From positions 62,001 through 126,000 of the forward strand of contig NZ_RJJY01000002.1 of assembly GCF_003751085.1 (NCBI RefSeq): 64,000 bases of DNA, written 5' to 3'. Source of the DNA: Micromonospora sp. Llam0 (GTDB lineage Bacteria > Actinomycetota > Actinomycetes > Mycobacteriales > Micromonosporaceae). The number at the start of each line of letters is the position of its first letter. Within the stretch, counting starts at the first letter, position 1. Of this stretch, positions 51,044 through 59,910 are shown piece after piece. Under the pieces are notes generated by a model. The model saw only the letters and a list, made by a program, of their open reading frames with translations, was not told where the DNA came from and ran no database searches. The position numbers were made by a program, and so were the translations under genes.

Positions 51044-52803
51044 CGGATCTCCACCGGGATCGTCGCGATCGGGCTGTCGAACCGGGAGGTACGGGCGTTG
51101 ACGGTGACCTCCCAGCCGCCGGGCAACGGGAAGTCGGCGACCGCCTCGTAGCGTCCGGGGCCGGTCTGGGCGAGCCGGCGGTCCAACGGCCCGACCCCGA
51201 CCTCGGGCAGCGTCACGGTCACCGTCGGCGGCGCGACCGGCTCCAACGGCTGCCCGGCGGCGTCGAACAGCGCCAACTCCAGCGCGTTGATCCCGGTGGC
51301 ACCCGGGGTTATCCGGATCTGCACCCGGCCGTCGCCGAGCGCGGCGTCCGCGACGACGGACTGCTCGAGGGCGCTGGTACGGCCGTCGGCCGAGCCGGTG
51401 GCGGTGGTGTCGGAGGCCCGTTCCGTCGGGTCCCGGGTGACCAGCACACCGGTGACGGCGAGTACCCCGACCAGCAGCACCGCCTCCGCCCGGACGGTGC
51501 GGCGCAGCGAACGCAGGGCGGCCGTCTCGGTGTCAGGTCGGCGGGTACGGGGCACCAGCCGGTACCGGTTCCAGCCGGCGATGCCGACGAGCACCCCCAC
51601 CGCCGCGACCTTGCCGAGCAGCACCAGACCGTACGTGGTGCCGAACAACGCCGACCAGGAGCCGACGATCCGCCAGCCGAGCAGGACTCCGGCCACCGCC
51701 AGCAGGGCGACCAGGAACGCGGCGGTCTGGGAGAACCTGGCCACGATGCCGGCCCGCTGCACGGCCGACGGCGCACCGACGCTGCCGCCGGCAGGGGTGT
51801 CGACGCTGCCGCCGGCCGGTGGGGCGGCGCGGCGGGACAGCAGGTAGCCAAGGCCGAGGATGCCGCCGAGCCACACCGCAGCCGTGACCAGGTGCAGCAG
51901 GTCGCTACCCAGGGTCAGCCAGACCGGGCCGAAGCTGCGGGTGTGGCCGACCAGCGCCAACGCGCCGAGAGCCAACCCGGCCCCGGCGAACACCGCCACA
52001 CCGGCCGGGCGGCGGGCCGCCCCGGTACCGCCGGTCTCCAGCCGGGCTCCGGCCAGGACCGCGAGCACGCCGGCGGCGGTGAGCCCGGCGGCCAGGCCGA
52101 GGTCGGACAGGTAGCCGGTCCGCCAGGTGGCCGGGCCGGCCAACGCGGCGACGTCGGCCGCGTCCTGCCAGGCGGCGGTGACCGGCGGCATCACCGCCAC
52201 CGCGACGAGTGCGACGACCCCGAGCCCGAGCACCGTGGGCAACTGTCGTCGACGCGCCGGGATCGGCAGGAACGACAGGCCGAACACGGCCAGCCCGGTG
52301 CCGCCGAGCACGCCGACGTACAGCAGCGCCTCGGTGACCGGGCGGAGCACCCGCAGGGCGAGGTCCGGCTCGGTGACCGGGATCGCGACGCTGCCGGCGG
52401 TGGGCGCGCCGATCGCGAAGCTGAACCCACCGGCCACCGGGTGGCTGTCCGCGGAGATCACCCGCCAGCTGACCACGTACGTGCCGTCGGCCAGGCCGGT
52501 CGGCAGGTCGACGACCACGGTGCTGTCCACCGACCTGGCGGTGACGTCGACGGTGGACCCGGCGGCGTCGAGCACCTGCACGCCCTCGGCGCGGACCTGG
52601 ACCGGCTCGTCGAAGGTCAGGGTGACCGACGGCGGCGCCTCGGCGAGCAGCGCGCCGTCCGCCGGGTCGTTGGCCAGCAGCGTGGCGTGCGCGGCGGCCG
52701 GGCCGGCATTGGCGAGCGCGAGCAGCAGACCGAGCAGGGCTCCGGACAACAGTCCGGGTACGGCGAGCAGTACGACCCGCCGTACCCGGTGCGGCGACCA
52801 CAC
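51040..52803 (-). CDS. CopC-CopD fusion copper transport protein (YcnJ type)
   Basis: A 587-residue copper importer: signal peptide, then a CopC domain whose mature N-terminus is His39 (AAAHATLLANDPADGA) with a second ligand in SADSHPVAGGFSFAI, followed by the CopD membrane domain with about eight helices (for example VAVFGLSFLPIPARR, HLVTAAVWLGGILGLGYLL) and a C-terminal extracellular YtkA-like domain (LPEVGVGPLDRRLAQTGPGRYEAVADFPLPGGWEVTV). GTG start. The stop overlaps the start of the next DUF1775 gene; the YcnI gene lies 2 bp upstream. Confidence 0.93.
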   Translation of the reverse strand: MWSPHRVRRVVLLAVPGLLSGALLGLLLALANAGPAAAHATLLANDPADGALLAEAPPSVTLTFDEPVQVRAEGVQVLDAAGSTVDVTARSVDSTVVVDLPTGLADGTYVVSWRVISADSHPVAGGFSFAIGAPTAGSVAIPVTEPDLALRVLRPVTEALLYVGVLGGTGLAVFGLSFLPIPARRRQLPTVLGLGVVALVAVAVMPPVTAAWQDAADVAALAGPATWRTGYLSDLGLAAGLTAAGVLAVLAGARLETGGTGAARRPAGVAVFAGAGLALGALALVGHTRSFGPVWLTLGSDLLHLVTAAVWLGGILGLGYLLSRRAAPPAGGSVDTPAGGSVGAPSAVQRAGIVARFSQTAAFLVALLAVAGVLLGWRIVGSWSALFGTTYGLVLLGKVAAVGVLVGIAGWNRYRLVPRTRRPDTETAALRSLRRTVRAEAVLLVGVLAVTGVLVTRDPTERASDTTATGSADGRTSALEQSVVADAALGDGRVQIRITPGATGINALELALFDAAGQPLEPVAPPTVTVTLPEVGVGPLDRRLAQTGPGRYEAVADFPLPGGWEVTVNARTSRFDSPIATIPVEIR

Positions 52804-52805
52804 GC

Positions 52806-53531
52806 CTATGTGGTCTTCCGGGTGCGCTGCAGCGCCAGGCCGCCGGCGATGAAGCCGAACAGGCCGAGGATCAGGCCGATCCAGCCGACGACGGAGCCGC
52901 CGTCGCTGGTGGTGGAACCGGCGGTGGTGAGCTCGGTCGGCTCGGCGTCGTCGGCGGGCTCGTCACCGGCGGCGGTGCCGTCGGCGTCGGCGGCGGTGAC
53001 GACGAACGACGGTGCCGGGTAGTCCAGTTCGTGGCTGTCCTGGCCGTCCGCCGGCACCTGCGCCCAGGCGGTCTCGCCCTGCTCACAGGTCTGGATGGCG
53101 GGGAAGACGAGGGTCTCGCCGGCCGCGTCGGGCAGCCGCAGGGACAGCTCGAACACGTCGCGGTGGCCTTCGGGCAGCGGGGTCTTGGCGGTGTAGACGA
53201 TCTCCGCGACCCGCTCGGTGAGCTCGTTGCCGTGGCTGTCGGTGACCGGCGGGTCGAGGGTGGCCATCACCTTCTCGACCGTCCAGCCCTGGTTGATGGT
53301 GGGTGTCACCGAGTTGATCAGGTCGGGGATCTGGATGGCGACCTTGGTGGTGGCCGAGCCGTCGCAGCCGTGCGGCACCGACACCGTCAGCACGGTGTAG
53401 GAGTCGGCGGTGGTCACGGTGGGGGTGACGGTGACGTGCGCCGCCGCCGGGGAGCTGGCGAGCAGGACGGCGCCACCGGCGATTGCGGCGACGGCACCGG
53501 CGCGGGCGACGCGACGAAGGGTGGAGTGCAT
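52806..53531 (-). CDS. YcnI-like DUF1775 copper-binding protein
   Basis: A 241-residue exported protein: signal peptide to AAA-H32, DUF1775 domain (HVTVTPTVTTADSYTVLTVSVPHGCDGSATTKVAIQIP, INQGWTVEKV, TLVFPAIQTCEQGETAWAQVP), an acidic linker and a C-terminal membrane helix (VVGWIGLILGLFGFIAGGLAL). H32 and a Trp are the expected copper ligands; a copper chaperone for the adjacent CopC-CopD is the likely role. First gene of the operon; no metal regulator is seen in the 120 bp upstream. Confidence 0.92.
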   Translation of the reverse strand: MHSTLRRVARAGAVAAIAGGAVLLASSPAAAHVTVTPTVTTADSYTVLTVSVPHGCDGSATTKVAIQIPDLINSVTPTINQGWTVEKVMATLDPPVTDSHGNELTERVAEIVYTAKTPLPEGHRDVFELSLRLPDAAGETLVFPAIQTCEQGETAWAQVPADGQDSHELDYPAPSFVVTAADADGTAAGDEPADDAEPTELTTAGSTTSDGGSVVGWIGLILGLFGFIAGGLALQRTRKTT

Positions 53532-53653
53532 GGACGGGTTACCTCTCGATCATCGGGCCGCCGAGGGTGCCTCTGGGCGGGGCTTGGTGCATTGGTCGGC
53601 CGCCGACGCCGGTTGGTTCCCGGCGGCTCCGATGATCCGGCCAGAGTCGATCG

Positions 53654-54349
53654 TCACCCGGGTCCGGGTCGCTGGTCCCGACTCTGGTCGCCGTCATGGC
53701 CGGGCGGCTGGTCGCCGTCGCGGTCGCCGGGCGGCTGGTCGCCCTGAGCCGGCGCGCGCCACATCGGCCAGATCGGCGGGCCGTCCGGCAGCTGGACCGG
53801 CTCGTCGGCGACGTACCCGTGCCTAAGGTAGAGGCCGCGGTTGCGCGGCGTGGTGGCTTCCAGGTACGCCGGGGTGGCCGATGCGTCGAGCTGCCGGTGC
53901 TGGTGGGTCAGCAGTGCGGTGCCCACGCCCCGGCCCTGCAGCCAGGGTGTGACGCCGAGGTACGCGAGATACCGGTGCGGCCGGTCCGGCCGGTGTCCGC
54001 TGAGAACCCCGTGCAGGGCGGCGACGCGGTGCTGCCAGATGCCGGCGGCGAGCATCAGTCGACGCTGGTGGACGGTGATGTGGTTGGCCGACTCCGGCTG
54101 GTCACGCTGGTACCAGATCGCCACCCCGGTGAACGGTCCCGCCACGTACACGTCGGCACCGGTGTCGATGGCGTGTTCGAGTTCGATGATGAACAGCGAC
54201 CGGAACGTGGTCACCCGGGCATCGATGTCCCCCACCAGCCACTGGGAGACCGGTGCGATCAGAAACGCCTCGGTGAGCAGCGTCGCCGCTTGAGGGATGT
54301 CGTCGTGGGTGGCGGCCCGGACGGTCATCGCGGGTGTGGTCGCGTTCAT
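53654..54349 (-). CDS. GNAT-family N-acetyltransferase
   Basis: Transfers an acetyl group from acetyl-CoA to an unknown amine. In 231 residues, motif A YLAYLGVTPWLQGRGVGTALL (with Q/R-x-x-G-x-G/A) binds CoA and RNRGLYLRHGYVADEP is motif B. The C-terminal 30 residues are a low-complexity Gly/Asp/Gln/Pro repeat (GDQPPGDRDGDQPPGHDGDQ). ATG 54349 has GGAG 7 nt upstream. Single-gene unit. Confidence 0.87.
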   Translation of the reverse strand: MNATTPAMTVRAATHDDIPQAATLLTEAFLIAPVSQWLVGDIDARVTTFRSLFIIELEHAIDTGADVYVAGPFTGVAIWYQRDQPESANHITVHQRRLMLAAGIWQHRVAALHGVLSGHRPDRPHRYLAYLGVTPWLQGRGVGTALLTHQHRQLDASATPAYLEATTPRNRGLYLRHGYVADEPVQLPDGPPIWPMWRAPAQGDQPPGDRDGDQPPGHDGDQSRDQRPGPG

Positions 54350-54477
54350 CGGCACGCTCCAGGAGGGTGAGAGTGTGGGTGGAATGAAACAGCTGGATTG
54401 CGCGGTAGGTGAGAATCGCGCGGTAGGAGAATCGTGCGGTGGGCAGGTCGAGCCGGCCGTGGCTGGGCGGGGCCGGC

Positions 54478-55152
54478 TCAGGTACGCCCGCTCAGCACCG
54501 CGTTGCCGACCGCCGCGCCGGTCTGGCCCAGCAGGTCACGCAGCGCCGGGCGCAGCGCCCGCAGCAGGACGTCGAGGTGCCGGACCACCTCGGGCTCGGC
54601 ACCGTCGAGCAGGTAGGTGTCCAGTCCGGTCGCCACGGCCAGTCCGGCGAGGAACAGGTCGGGTTCGTCGAGCGGTTCCATCCGGCGCAGCCGCAGCGAC
54701 AACCGCGCCCACGGCCAGGCCGCGAGGTTGATGTCGACCGGTACGTGGATCGTCCGGGTGCGCATCAGCCGGCGGACCTGCTCGGGTCGGACCACGCCGG
54801 CGGCGGTCAGCCGCTGGGCGACATGGTCTGGGGCACGTTCCGACAGCACGGTCAGCCAGACCCGTACGCTGGTGTGTTCCGGCTCGTCGAGCAGCAGCCG
54901 CAGCGCGGAACGACCGAGCGCGTCGGCCGGCGCCGTCGGATCGACCACCCAGACGTGACCGGCGTCGACGACGACGGCCTGCGCGGTGACCAGCTCGGCG
55001 AGGACCGCGCTGGCCAGACCGAGCCCGACCGCCCGGGGGTGCAGCCGGGCGCGCCCGGTGACGTCGTGATGGGCTAGCAGGAAGAACTCATCGGCGAGCA
55101 GCGGCACCGTCGACCACCACCTGCTCGGCGGGCGGCGGCTGGACGCCAGCAT
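54478..55152 (-). CDS. GPP34 (GOLPH3/Vps74-like) phosphoprotein
   Basis: A 224-residue helical protein of the GPP34 family. The start PLLADEFFLLAHHDVTGRAR, the segment GLGLASAVLAELV and the C-terminal half with AAGVVRPEQVRRLMRTRTIHVP and LDEPDLFLAGLAVATGLDTYL match. In eukaryotes GOLPH3 binds PI4P at the Golgi; in actinobacteria the role is unknown, possibly membrane-lipid binding. The ATG at 55152 overlaps the 3' end of the upstream gene by 65 bp; GTG 55107 is an alternative that reduces the overlap. Confidence 0.9.
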   Translation of the reverse strand: MLASSRRPPSRWWSTVPLLADEFFLLAHHDVTGRARLHPRAVGLGLASAVLAELVTAQAVVVDAGHVWVVDPTAPADALGRSALRLLLDEPEHTSVRVWLTVLSERAPDHVAQRLTAAGVVRPEQVRRLMRTRTIHVPVDINLAAWPWARLSLRLRRMEPLDEPDLFLAGLAVATGLDTYLLDGAEPEVVRHLDVLLRALRPALRDLLGQTGAAVGNAVLSGRT

Positions 55153-55426
55153 GTCCGCCGACGGCGGCCCGCCGCACCGCGGCCACGCTGACCAGCGCCT
55201 GTTGGCAAGGTGGATGGTCGGGTCGACAGTCGACGTGGTGGCCGTCGGCCCAGACCCATTGCCCGCCGTAGCTGCGGGCGGAGCTGGTCCGGACGTGGGT
55301 GATCAGCAGATCGAAGGGTTCGCCGGGCACCGGACCTCGCCCGTACCGCCATTCGGAGACGGCGAAGCGGAGCACCGTACCCGGCGGCAGCTCCGGAACT
55401 TCCACGTTCTCAACATTGTACGTCAT
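55088..55426 (-). CDS. Hypothetical protein upstream of the GPP34 gene
   Basis: A 112-residue frame beginning MTYNVENVEVPELPPGTVLR, with a compact beta-rich core (FAVSEWRYGRGPVPGEPFDLLITHV, QWVWADGHHVDC). The last ~30 residues run into the GPP34 gene and have low-complexity composition. An AT-rich TATATAT sequence just before the ATG may be the -10 region. Overlap suggests coupling with GPP34. Function not recognised. Confidence 0.6.
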   Translation of the reverse strand: MTYNVENVEVPELPPGTVLRFAVSEWRYGRGPVPGEPFDLLITHVRTSSARSYGGQWVWADGHHVDCRPDHPPCQQALVSVAAVRRAAVGGHAGVQPPPAEQVVVDGAAARR

Positions 55427-55560
55427 ATATATCAGTCCAGCCGGAATCATCGGACGCGCCAGCGGGGCACGCGTCGCCACCCGGAGCGCGGCAGGCGATC
55501 CGGACGACGTTTTTCCTAACGTGAAGATCCAGGTCGGGGAGAGCACTTGGCGGACATTGG

Positions 55561-55941
55561 TCACGTGGACCAGATGAATTCCAACTCGTCTGCGGCACCA
55601 CCGATCCGAACCTCGGACAGCACCTCCCGGAACGCCGAGGAAAGATCCCCGACGGCGGTGCCGGCCAACAGATCCGGATGATGAGCCGCCACGGCGTTGA
55701 ACACGAGACGTTCGACGGTGAGCGCGTCCACCGGACTCAGCCGGCAGCCGCACGGGGCACCGTACACCCAGCCGTTGAGCCTGGCCATCGGAATCATTTG
55801 CCGTTCGCAAGTTGCACAGAAGAGTAGGCCGGCCAGTGGTGACGGATAGCCACCGGGCGACGTATTGGGAGCGGCGACCCGAGCATCATTCAGCTCGGCA
55901 CCGGCGGTGATCTCCCAGCGCGTGCCACGGCTTCTCGCCAT
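55561..55941 (-). CDS. Small zinc-ribbon protein resembling a recombinase zinc beta-ribbon
   Basis: A 126-residue protein: LAGLLFCATCERQMIPMARLNGW then YGAPCGCRLSPVDALTVERLVFNAV, that is CxxC ... CxC in the context found after the catalytic domain of large serine recombinases (recombinase zinc beta-ribbon). No resolvase catalytic domain precedes it. ATG 55941 follows GAGGAG at 7 nt. It may be a domesticated fragment or a stand-alone DNA-binding protein. Confidence 0.65.
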   Translation of the reverse strand: MARSRGTRWEITAGAELNDARVAAPNTSPGGYPSPLAGLLFCATCERQMIPMARLNGWVYGAPCGCRLSPVDALTVERLVFNAVAAHHPDLLAGTAVGDLSSAFREVLSEVRIGGAADELEFIWST

Positions 55942-56364
55942 CGCGGACTCCTCACCCTGGGACACCATCGATTGACCGCCATCGGCGGACGCAGATTGAG
56001 TCTGCCAGGGTACCCACAGTGGTGCAATGCTCAACGCGCCGGTGAAACCACGCCGAAAGTTTGAAAACCCGAAATAGCTGCGGGTTCGCCTTCGTCGACT
56101 CCTCGGAGGTCGTCCGGATTCCGCTGGCGGCGCCCCGATCGGCCACCATCAAGACGCCGACCAACGAGGACGGTGGACGCACCGGCCGATCCCGACACTG
56201 GCGGACGTCCGATACGCTGGTACGTCCCACGCCTCGCGCGGGTGATCCCGGTGGCCGGCGGGATCCCTCCCCATCACCGTCCCGTCGGCCACCGCCACCG
56301 CTGTCGCGACCGGTCGCCACCACCGCCGTCGTCGACCTTGATCGACAATGGCACGATCTCCGCC
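55942..56364. other. Non-coding stretch
   Basis: 423 bp between divergent genes (zinc-ribbon protein on minus, membrane protein on plus). No coding frame looks real by composition. I see no strong hairpin or palindrome; it presumably holds both promoters. Confidence 0.5.
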
Positions 56365-57003
56365 ATGGATCACGGGCACGGCAGACTCGAACTGTCCATC
56401 GGATACCCGACCAGCCGGCCGACCCGGCTCGCGGTGCTGTCGGTACTGGGCGTCGGGCTGGTCACCGCCGGGTGCTGCCTCGGCAGCCTGCTCGGGCTGG
56501 TGGTCGCGGGCGGCGGGGACCAGCCGACCCTGCCGGTACTGCTCGGCACCGGGCTCGCCCTGGCTGCGTCGGCCGGTATCGGCCTGCCGATCGCCCGGGT
56601 CACCCGGACCGGAGCGTGGCTGTCCGGCACCCGGCTCACCGTACGGGGACTCGCCACCCGCACCGTCGACCTGCGTACGGCCGAGACCGTGACGATCTCG
56701 CTCGGCTCCCCCGCGACCACCGATGCGGAACCGAACAGCGACACGGAGCCGAACAACGGCAGGAAACCGAACAACGGCACGGAGCCGAAGAGCGGCGGCG
56801 CCGCCAGCAACCCGGTACTCACCGTCAGCGGCCCGGACGGCACCGTCCGGCTGCCGCTGCGCAACCGGGAGGGCACCCTGCTACCCGCCGCCGAGATGAT
56901 CGCGCTGGCCCGGGCGTTCTCCGCCGCTTCCTGCCCCGGCGCACACGACGCCGCCCATCTCCTGCACACCATGGACGCCGATCCAAGGGCCCTGCTGCTG
57001 TGA
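56365..57003 (+). CDS. Hypothetical protein with two membrane helices
   Basis: A 212-residue protein: short cytoplasmic start, two hydrophobic helices (LAVLSVLGVGLVTAGCCLGS and LPVLLGTGLALAASAGIGLP), then a soluble C-terminal domain of PH-like character (TRTGAWLSGTRLTVRG, TVRLPLRNREGTLLP). A tandem-repeat insert (EPNSDTEPNNGRKPNNGTEP, roughly residues 122-145) interrupts the soluble part. Function unknown. Followed after 81 bp by a PRC-barrel gene on the same strand. Confidence 0.65.
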   Translation: MDHGHGRLELSIGYPTSRPTRLAVLSVLGVGLVTAGCCLGSLLGLVVAGGGDQPTLPVLLGTGLALAASAGIGLPIARVTRTGAWLSGTRLTVRGLATRTVDLRTAETVTISLGSPATTDAEPNSDTEPNNGRKPNNGTEPKSGGAASNPVLTVSGPDGTVRLPLRNREGTLLPAAEMIALARAFSAASCPGAHDAAHLLHTMDADPRALLL

Positions 57004-57084
57004 CCGCCGGCCGGCGGGTTTGCCAGCCGGCGGAAGTGGTAACCCGGAAGGGGTGAGGCAGTTGGCGAGCGGAAGGGGGCCACC

Positions 57085-57501
57085 ATGACCGAGGGGTTGG
57101 CAAAGCTGGTCAGAATGAGCGACGCCCACGAAATGGTCGCCGATCCGGCCGAGGACATTCGCGGCCGGAAGGTACGCGACGCGGACGACAACGACATCGG
57201 CAAGGTCGACGACCTGCTGATCGACGAAGCCGAACACAAGGTCCGGCTGCTGCGGGTCGAGCACGGCGGCATCCTCGGTTTCGGGGCCACCCCGTCGTTC
57301 GTCCCGGTCGACGCGATCGTCCGGATCACCGACGACGTCGTGCACATCAACGAGTCGAGTGAGCGGGTGGCCGGTGCCCCGCCCTACGACCCGGAGCTCG
57401 TGTCACAGGACAAGTACTACGAGGAGCTGTACGGCTACTACGGATACCCGCCGTTCTGGGGCGTCGGGTACGTGTACCCGGGCTACCCGTTCTACCGCTA
57501 G
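57085..57501 (+). CDS. PRC-barrel domain protein
   Basis: A 138-residue protein with a PRC-barrel fold (DIRGRKVRDADDNDIGKVDDLLIDEAEHKVRLLRVE, about 24-59) and a Tyr/Pro/Gly-rich C-terminal tail (YYEELYGYYGYPPFWGVGYV). PRC-barrel proteins serve in RNA handling or as stress-related surface modules; this tailed form is common in actinobacteria and of unknown role. The start ATG has GGAAGGGGG upstream. Confidence 0.88.
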   Translation: MTEGLAKLVRMSDAHEMVADPAEDIRGRKVRDADDNDIGKVDDLLIDEAEHKVRLLRVEHGGILGFGATPSFVPVDAIVRITDDVVHINESSERVAGAPPYDPELVSQDKYYEELYGYYGYPPFWGVGYVYPGYPFYR

Positions 57502-57682
57502 TCGGCACCGCATCGGGTCGGGGCAACGTAGCCGCTTCGGCGCCGTACCGGCGTCCGCCGGGGTCGGCCAGGCATGGAAGTACGGTCGATGCCGGTGCGT
57601 GCATCAGCTCGGTACTCTCTGCGATACGCGATGGGCTCGTCCGCCGCCCACGCGCCGTCGCCGAGTGACTCGGGAGCAGCAG

Positions 57683-59248
57683 ATGAGTCTCCTCTACCGA
57701 GCCATTTGGAAGGACTGCACCGACGAATCCGACCAGCGGGCCGTCGTGGAGCTGGCACACGAGAGTTTCAGCCGGTGGGCACTGGACGATCCTGATGCGA
57801 CACCAATCGGCCCCGGTGAAACCGTCGTCCGTGACAAGGTACTGCACCTGCGCGTCCTCGACAGCGACGACATGTACGGGATCGAGGCGCAGTCCCGGGT
57901 CAGCCAGGGATCAGCCGTCTGGTCGGTGACCCTGCGCGCTCTCGCCACCGGCGGCGTGGTCCATATGTGGGTGGATCTCGGCATGGAGACGGACGAACCG
58001 TCCCAACCGGTCACCGTCGGCCCACCGCGCGTCGTCCATGACCTGCTGGCCCTGTCCGACCGACCGTCGCTGGGGGCCACCGACATCGTCTCGGACGTCG
58101 CGACGATCACCACCGCCGGGATCCCCGGCCTCATCGAGCTGCTGCGCTGCGCCGAACGGCGCATCCCGTTCATCGTCTGCGCCGCGCCGGTCGAACACGC
58201 CGACCCGCACTGGACGGAGCGCGCCCGGCGGATCGCCCACCGCACCCGGGGCATCGCCACCGTCGTCACGCTCGACGAAACGGCCACCGCCGCGTTCAAG
58301 ACGGAACTGGGCCCGCTCGCCGTCTGGCCCGGTGCCGTACGTACATACCTGCCCGCACCGTTGCAGACCACGGCCGACGGATGGCGGCACCGGTATGTAC
58401 CGGCGTCGGTGTTGAACAGCAGCAGTGGCAAGGCGGCCGTGAACCGGATCGTCTACGCGGTCGCGCAGCTGTCCACCAGACGCCGGATCCCCGCCGAGCT
58501 GCAGGTCTTCTCCGGCGAGGAGCACGCCACCGCCGACTACGACAAGCTCGAACGCCTCTGCGAGGACCTGCAACTCGAGATCGACATCGGCCAGGAGGAA
58601 CTCGCCGAGGTGCAGCGCGAACTCGCCCGGGCCAACGGCCACCTCGGCCGGCTGCGCCAGGCGATGGAGGCGAACGGCCAGTCCGATCTGTTCTGGGGGC
58701 TGTCCCAGGTCCCGAGCTCAACCAACGGCGCGCCGAGCCGGCCGGAGACCGTGCAGGACGTATCGGAGGCGGTCGCCGCCGCACAGCAGCACTTGGCCGA
58801 ATGGGTGAGCATCGCCCCGACCGCGGCCCGGGAGCTGGACGGGATCGACACCGCCCCCAGCGCGTACGCGTGGGGCAACTCGGCCTGGCGCGGGCTGCAG
58901 GCGCTGGCGGCGTACGCCCAGCTGAAACAGCGCGGCGGCGGCGGCAACTTCTGGTCGTGGTGCGAGCGCGGCGACCCACTCAGTTGGCCGGCCACCAGCA
59001 AGCGGCTCGCGATGCGCGAATCGGAGACGCTGCGCAACAGCCGGCAGGCCGACTCACGGGTGTTCGACGTCGATCCGGCGGTCGGCCAGGGCCAGCGAAT
59101 CTACATGGAGGCCCACCTGAAGGTCAGCGAGGGCGGCGGCGGTCTCGCCCCCCGCATCTACTTCTACGACGATACGGACGGGGCGACCCGCCGCGTCCAC
59201 GTCGGGTTCGTCGGCCCGCACTTCCTGGTCCCCAACTCCAAGGCGTGA
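57683..59248 (+). CDS. Unrecognised 521-residue coiled-coil protein
   Basis: No signal peptide or membrane helix. Three parts can be seen: an N-terminal alpha/beta region (1-280; YRAIWKDCTDESDQRAVVEL, IVCAAPVEHADPHWTERARR), a coiled coil (about 287-332; DYDKLERLCEDLQLEIDIGQ continuing through EELAEVQRELARANGHLGRL), and a C-terminal domain (about 430-521) ending AHLKVSEGGGGLAPRIYFYD and VHVGFVGPHFLVPNSKA. The C-terminal block recalls tails I associate with large uncharacterised actinobacterial proteins, some near defence genes; no catalytic motif is evident. ATG 57683 follows GGGAG. Single gene. Confidence 0.8.
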   Translation: MSLLYRAIWKDCTDESDQRAVVELAHESFSRWALDDPDATPIGPGETVVRDKVLHLRVLDSDDMYGIEAQSRVSQGSAVWSVTLRALATGGVVHMWVDLGMETDEPSQPVTVGPPRVVHDLLALSDRPSLGATDIVSDVATITTAGIPGLIELLRCAERRIPFIVCAAPVEHADPHWTERARRIAHRTRGIATVVTLDETATAAFKTELGPLAVWPGAVRTYLPAPLQTTADGWRHRYVPASVLNSSSGKAAVNRIVYAVAQLSTRRRIPAELQVFSGEEHATADYDKLERLCEDLQLEIDIGQEELAEVQRELARANGHLGRLRQAMEANGQSDLFWGLSQVPSSTNGAPSRPETVQDVSEAVAAAQQHLAEWVSIAPTAARELDGIDTAPSAYAWGNSAWRGLQALAAYAQLKQRGGGGNFWSWCERGDPLSWPATSKRLAMRESETLRNSRQADSRVFDVDPAVGQGQRIYMEAHLKVSEGGGGLAPRIYFYDDTDGATRRVHVGFVGPHFLVPNSKA

Positions 59249-59388
59249 CCGGCTGATCCGCCGCAGGGCATGGCCGGCTGATCCGTATCCGGCCGGGCGG
59301 AGACCGGGTGGTACGGGTCGACAGCGTCAACAGGTCCCGCATGCGGTTGCGTCTGTACGGGTAGGCAACCGAAGGGATCACCGCAGCG

Positions 59389-59892
59389 ATGACGTTCGAG
59401 GACTATGTGGCGGCACGCGGCCCAGCACTGGTACGCCTGGCCCGCCTACTCACCGGGGACCGGCACCGCGCAGAGGATCTCACGCAGGAGGTCCTCGGCC
59501 GCGCGTACGTCCGGTGGCGGTCGATCAGCCGCACCGACCGGCCGGACATCTACATCCGGCGGATGCTGGTAAACGCCAATACCTCATGGTGGCGGCGCCG
59601 CTCCAGCCGAGAGACGCCCGCCACCGCTGAGCTGATCAACACCGCGTTGGACCGGTCGGCGGTGCACCGGCCCGGTCACGACCCGGGTACGGCCGCCGCC
59701 GAACACGACGCGATGTGGCGGCTCGTCTCCGGACTGCCCGAACGGCAACGCGCCGTGCTGGTGCTGCGTTACTACGAGGATCTCGACGACGCGTCGATCG
59801 CCGAGATCCTCGACTGTTCGGCGGCCACGGTCCGGACCCACGCGATGCGGGCGCTGGCGAAGCTGCGTACCCGCCACCTGGTCACCCACTGA
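59389..59892 (+). CDS. SigE-family ECF sigma factor
   Basis: A 167-residue sigma-70 family protein of the actinobacterial SigE-like group: region 2 FEDYVAARGPALVRLARLLTGDRHRAEDLTQEVLGRAYVRW (3-43), and region 4 LPERQRAVLVLRYYEDLDDASIAEILDCSAATVRTHAMRALAKLR. The next gene, 18 bp downstream, encodes a single-pass membrane protein that is the likely anti-sigma factor. The ATG follows GAAGGGA. Confidence 0.93.
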   Translation: MTFEDYVAARGPALVRLARLLTGDRHRAEDLTQEVLGRAYVRWRSISRTDRPDIYIRRMLVNANTSWWRRRSSRETPATAELINTALDRSAVHRPGHDPGTAAAEHDAMWRLVSGLPERQRAVLVLRYYEDLDDASIAEILDCSAATVRTHAMRALAKLRTRHLVTH

Positions 59893-59910
59893 CGAGAGAG
59901 GTCACTGTTC

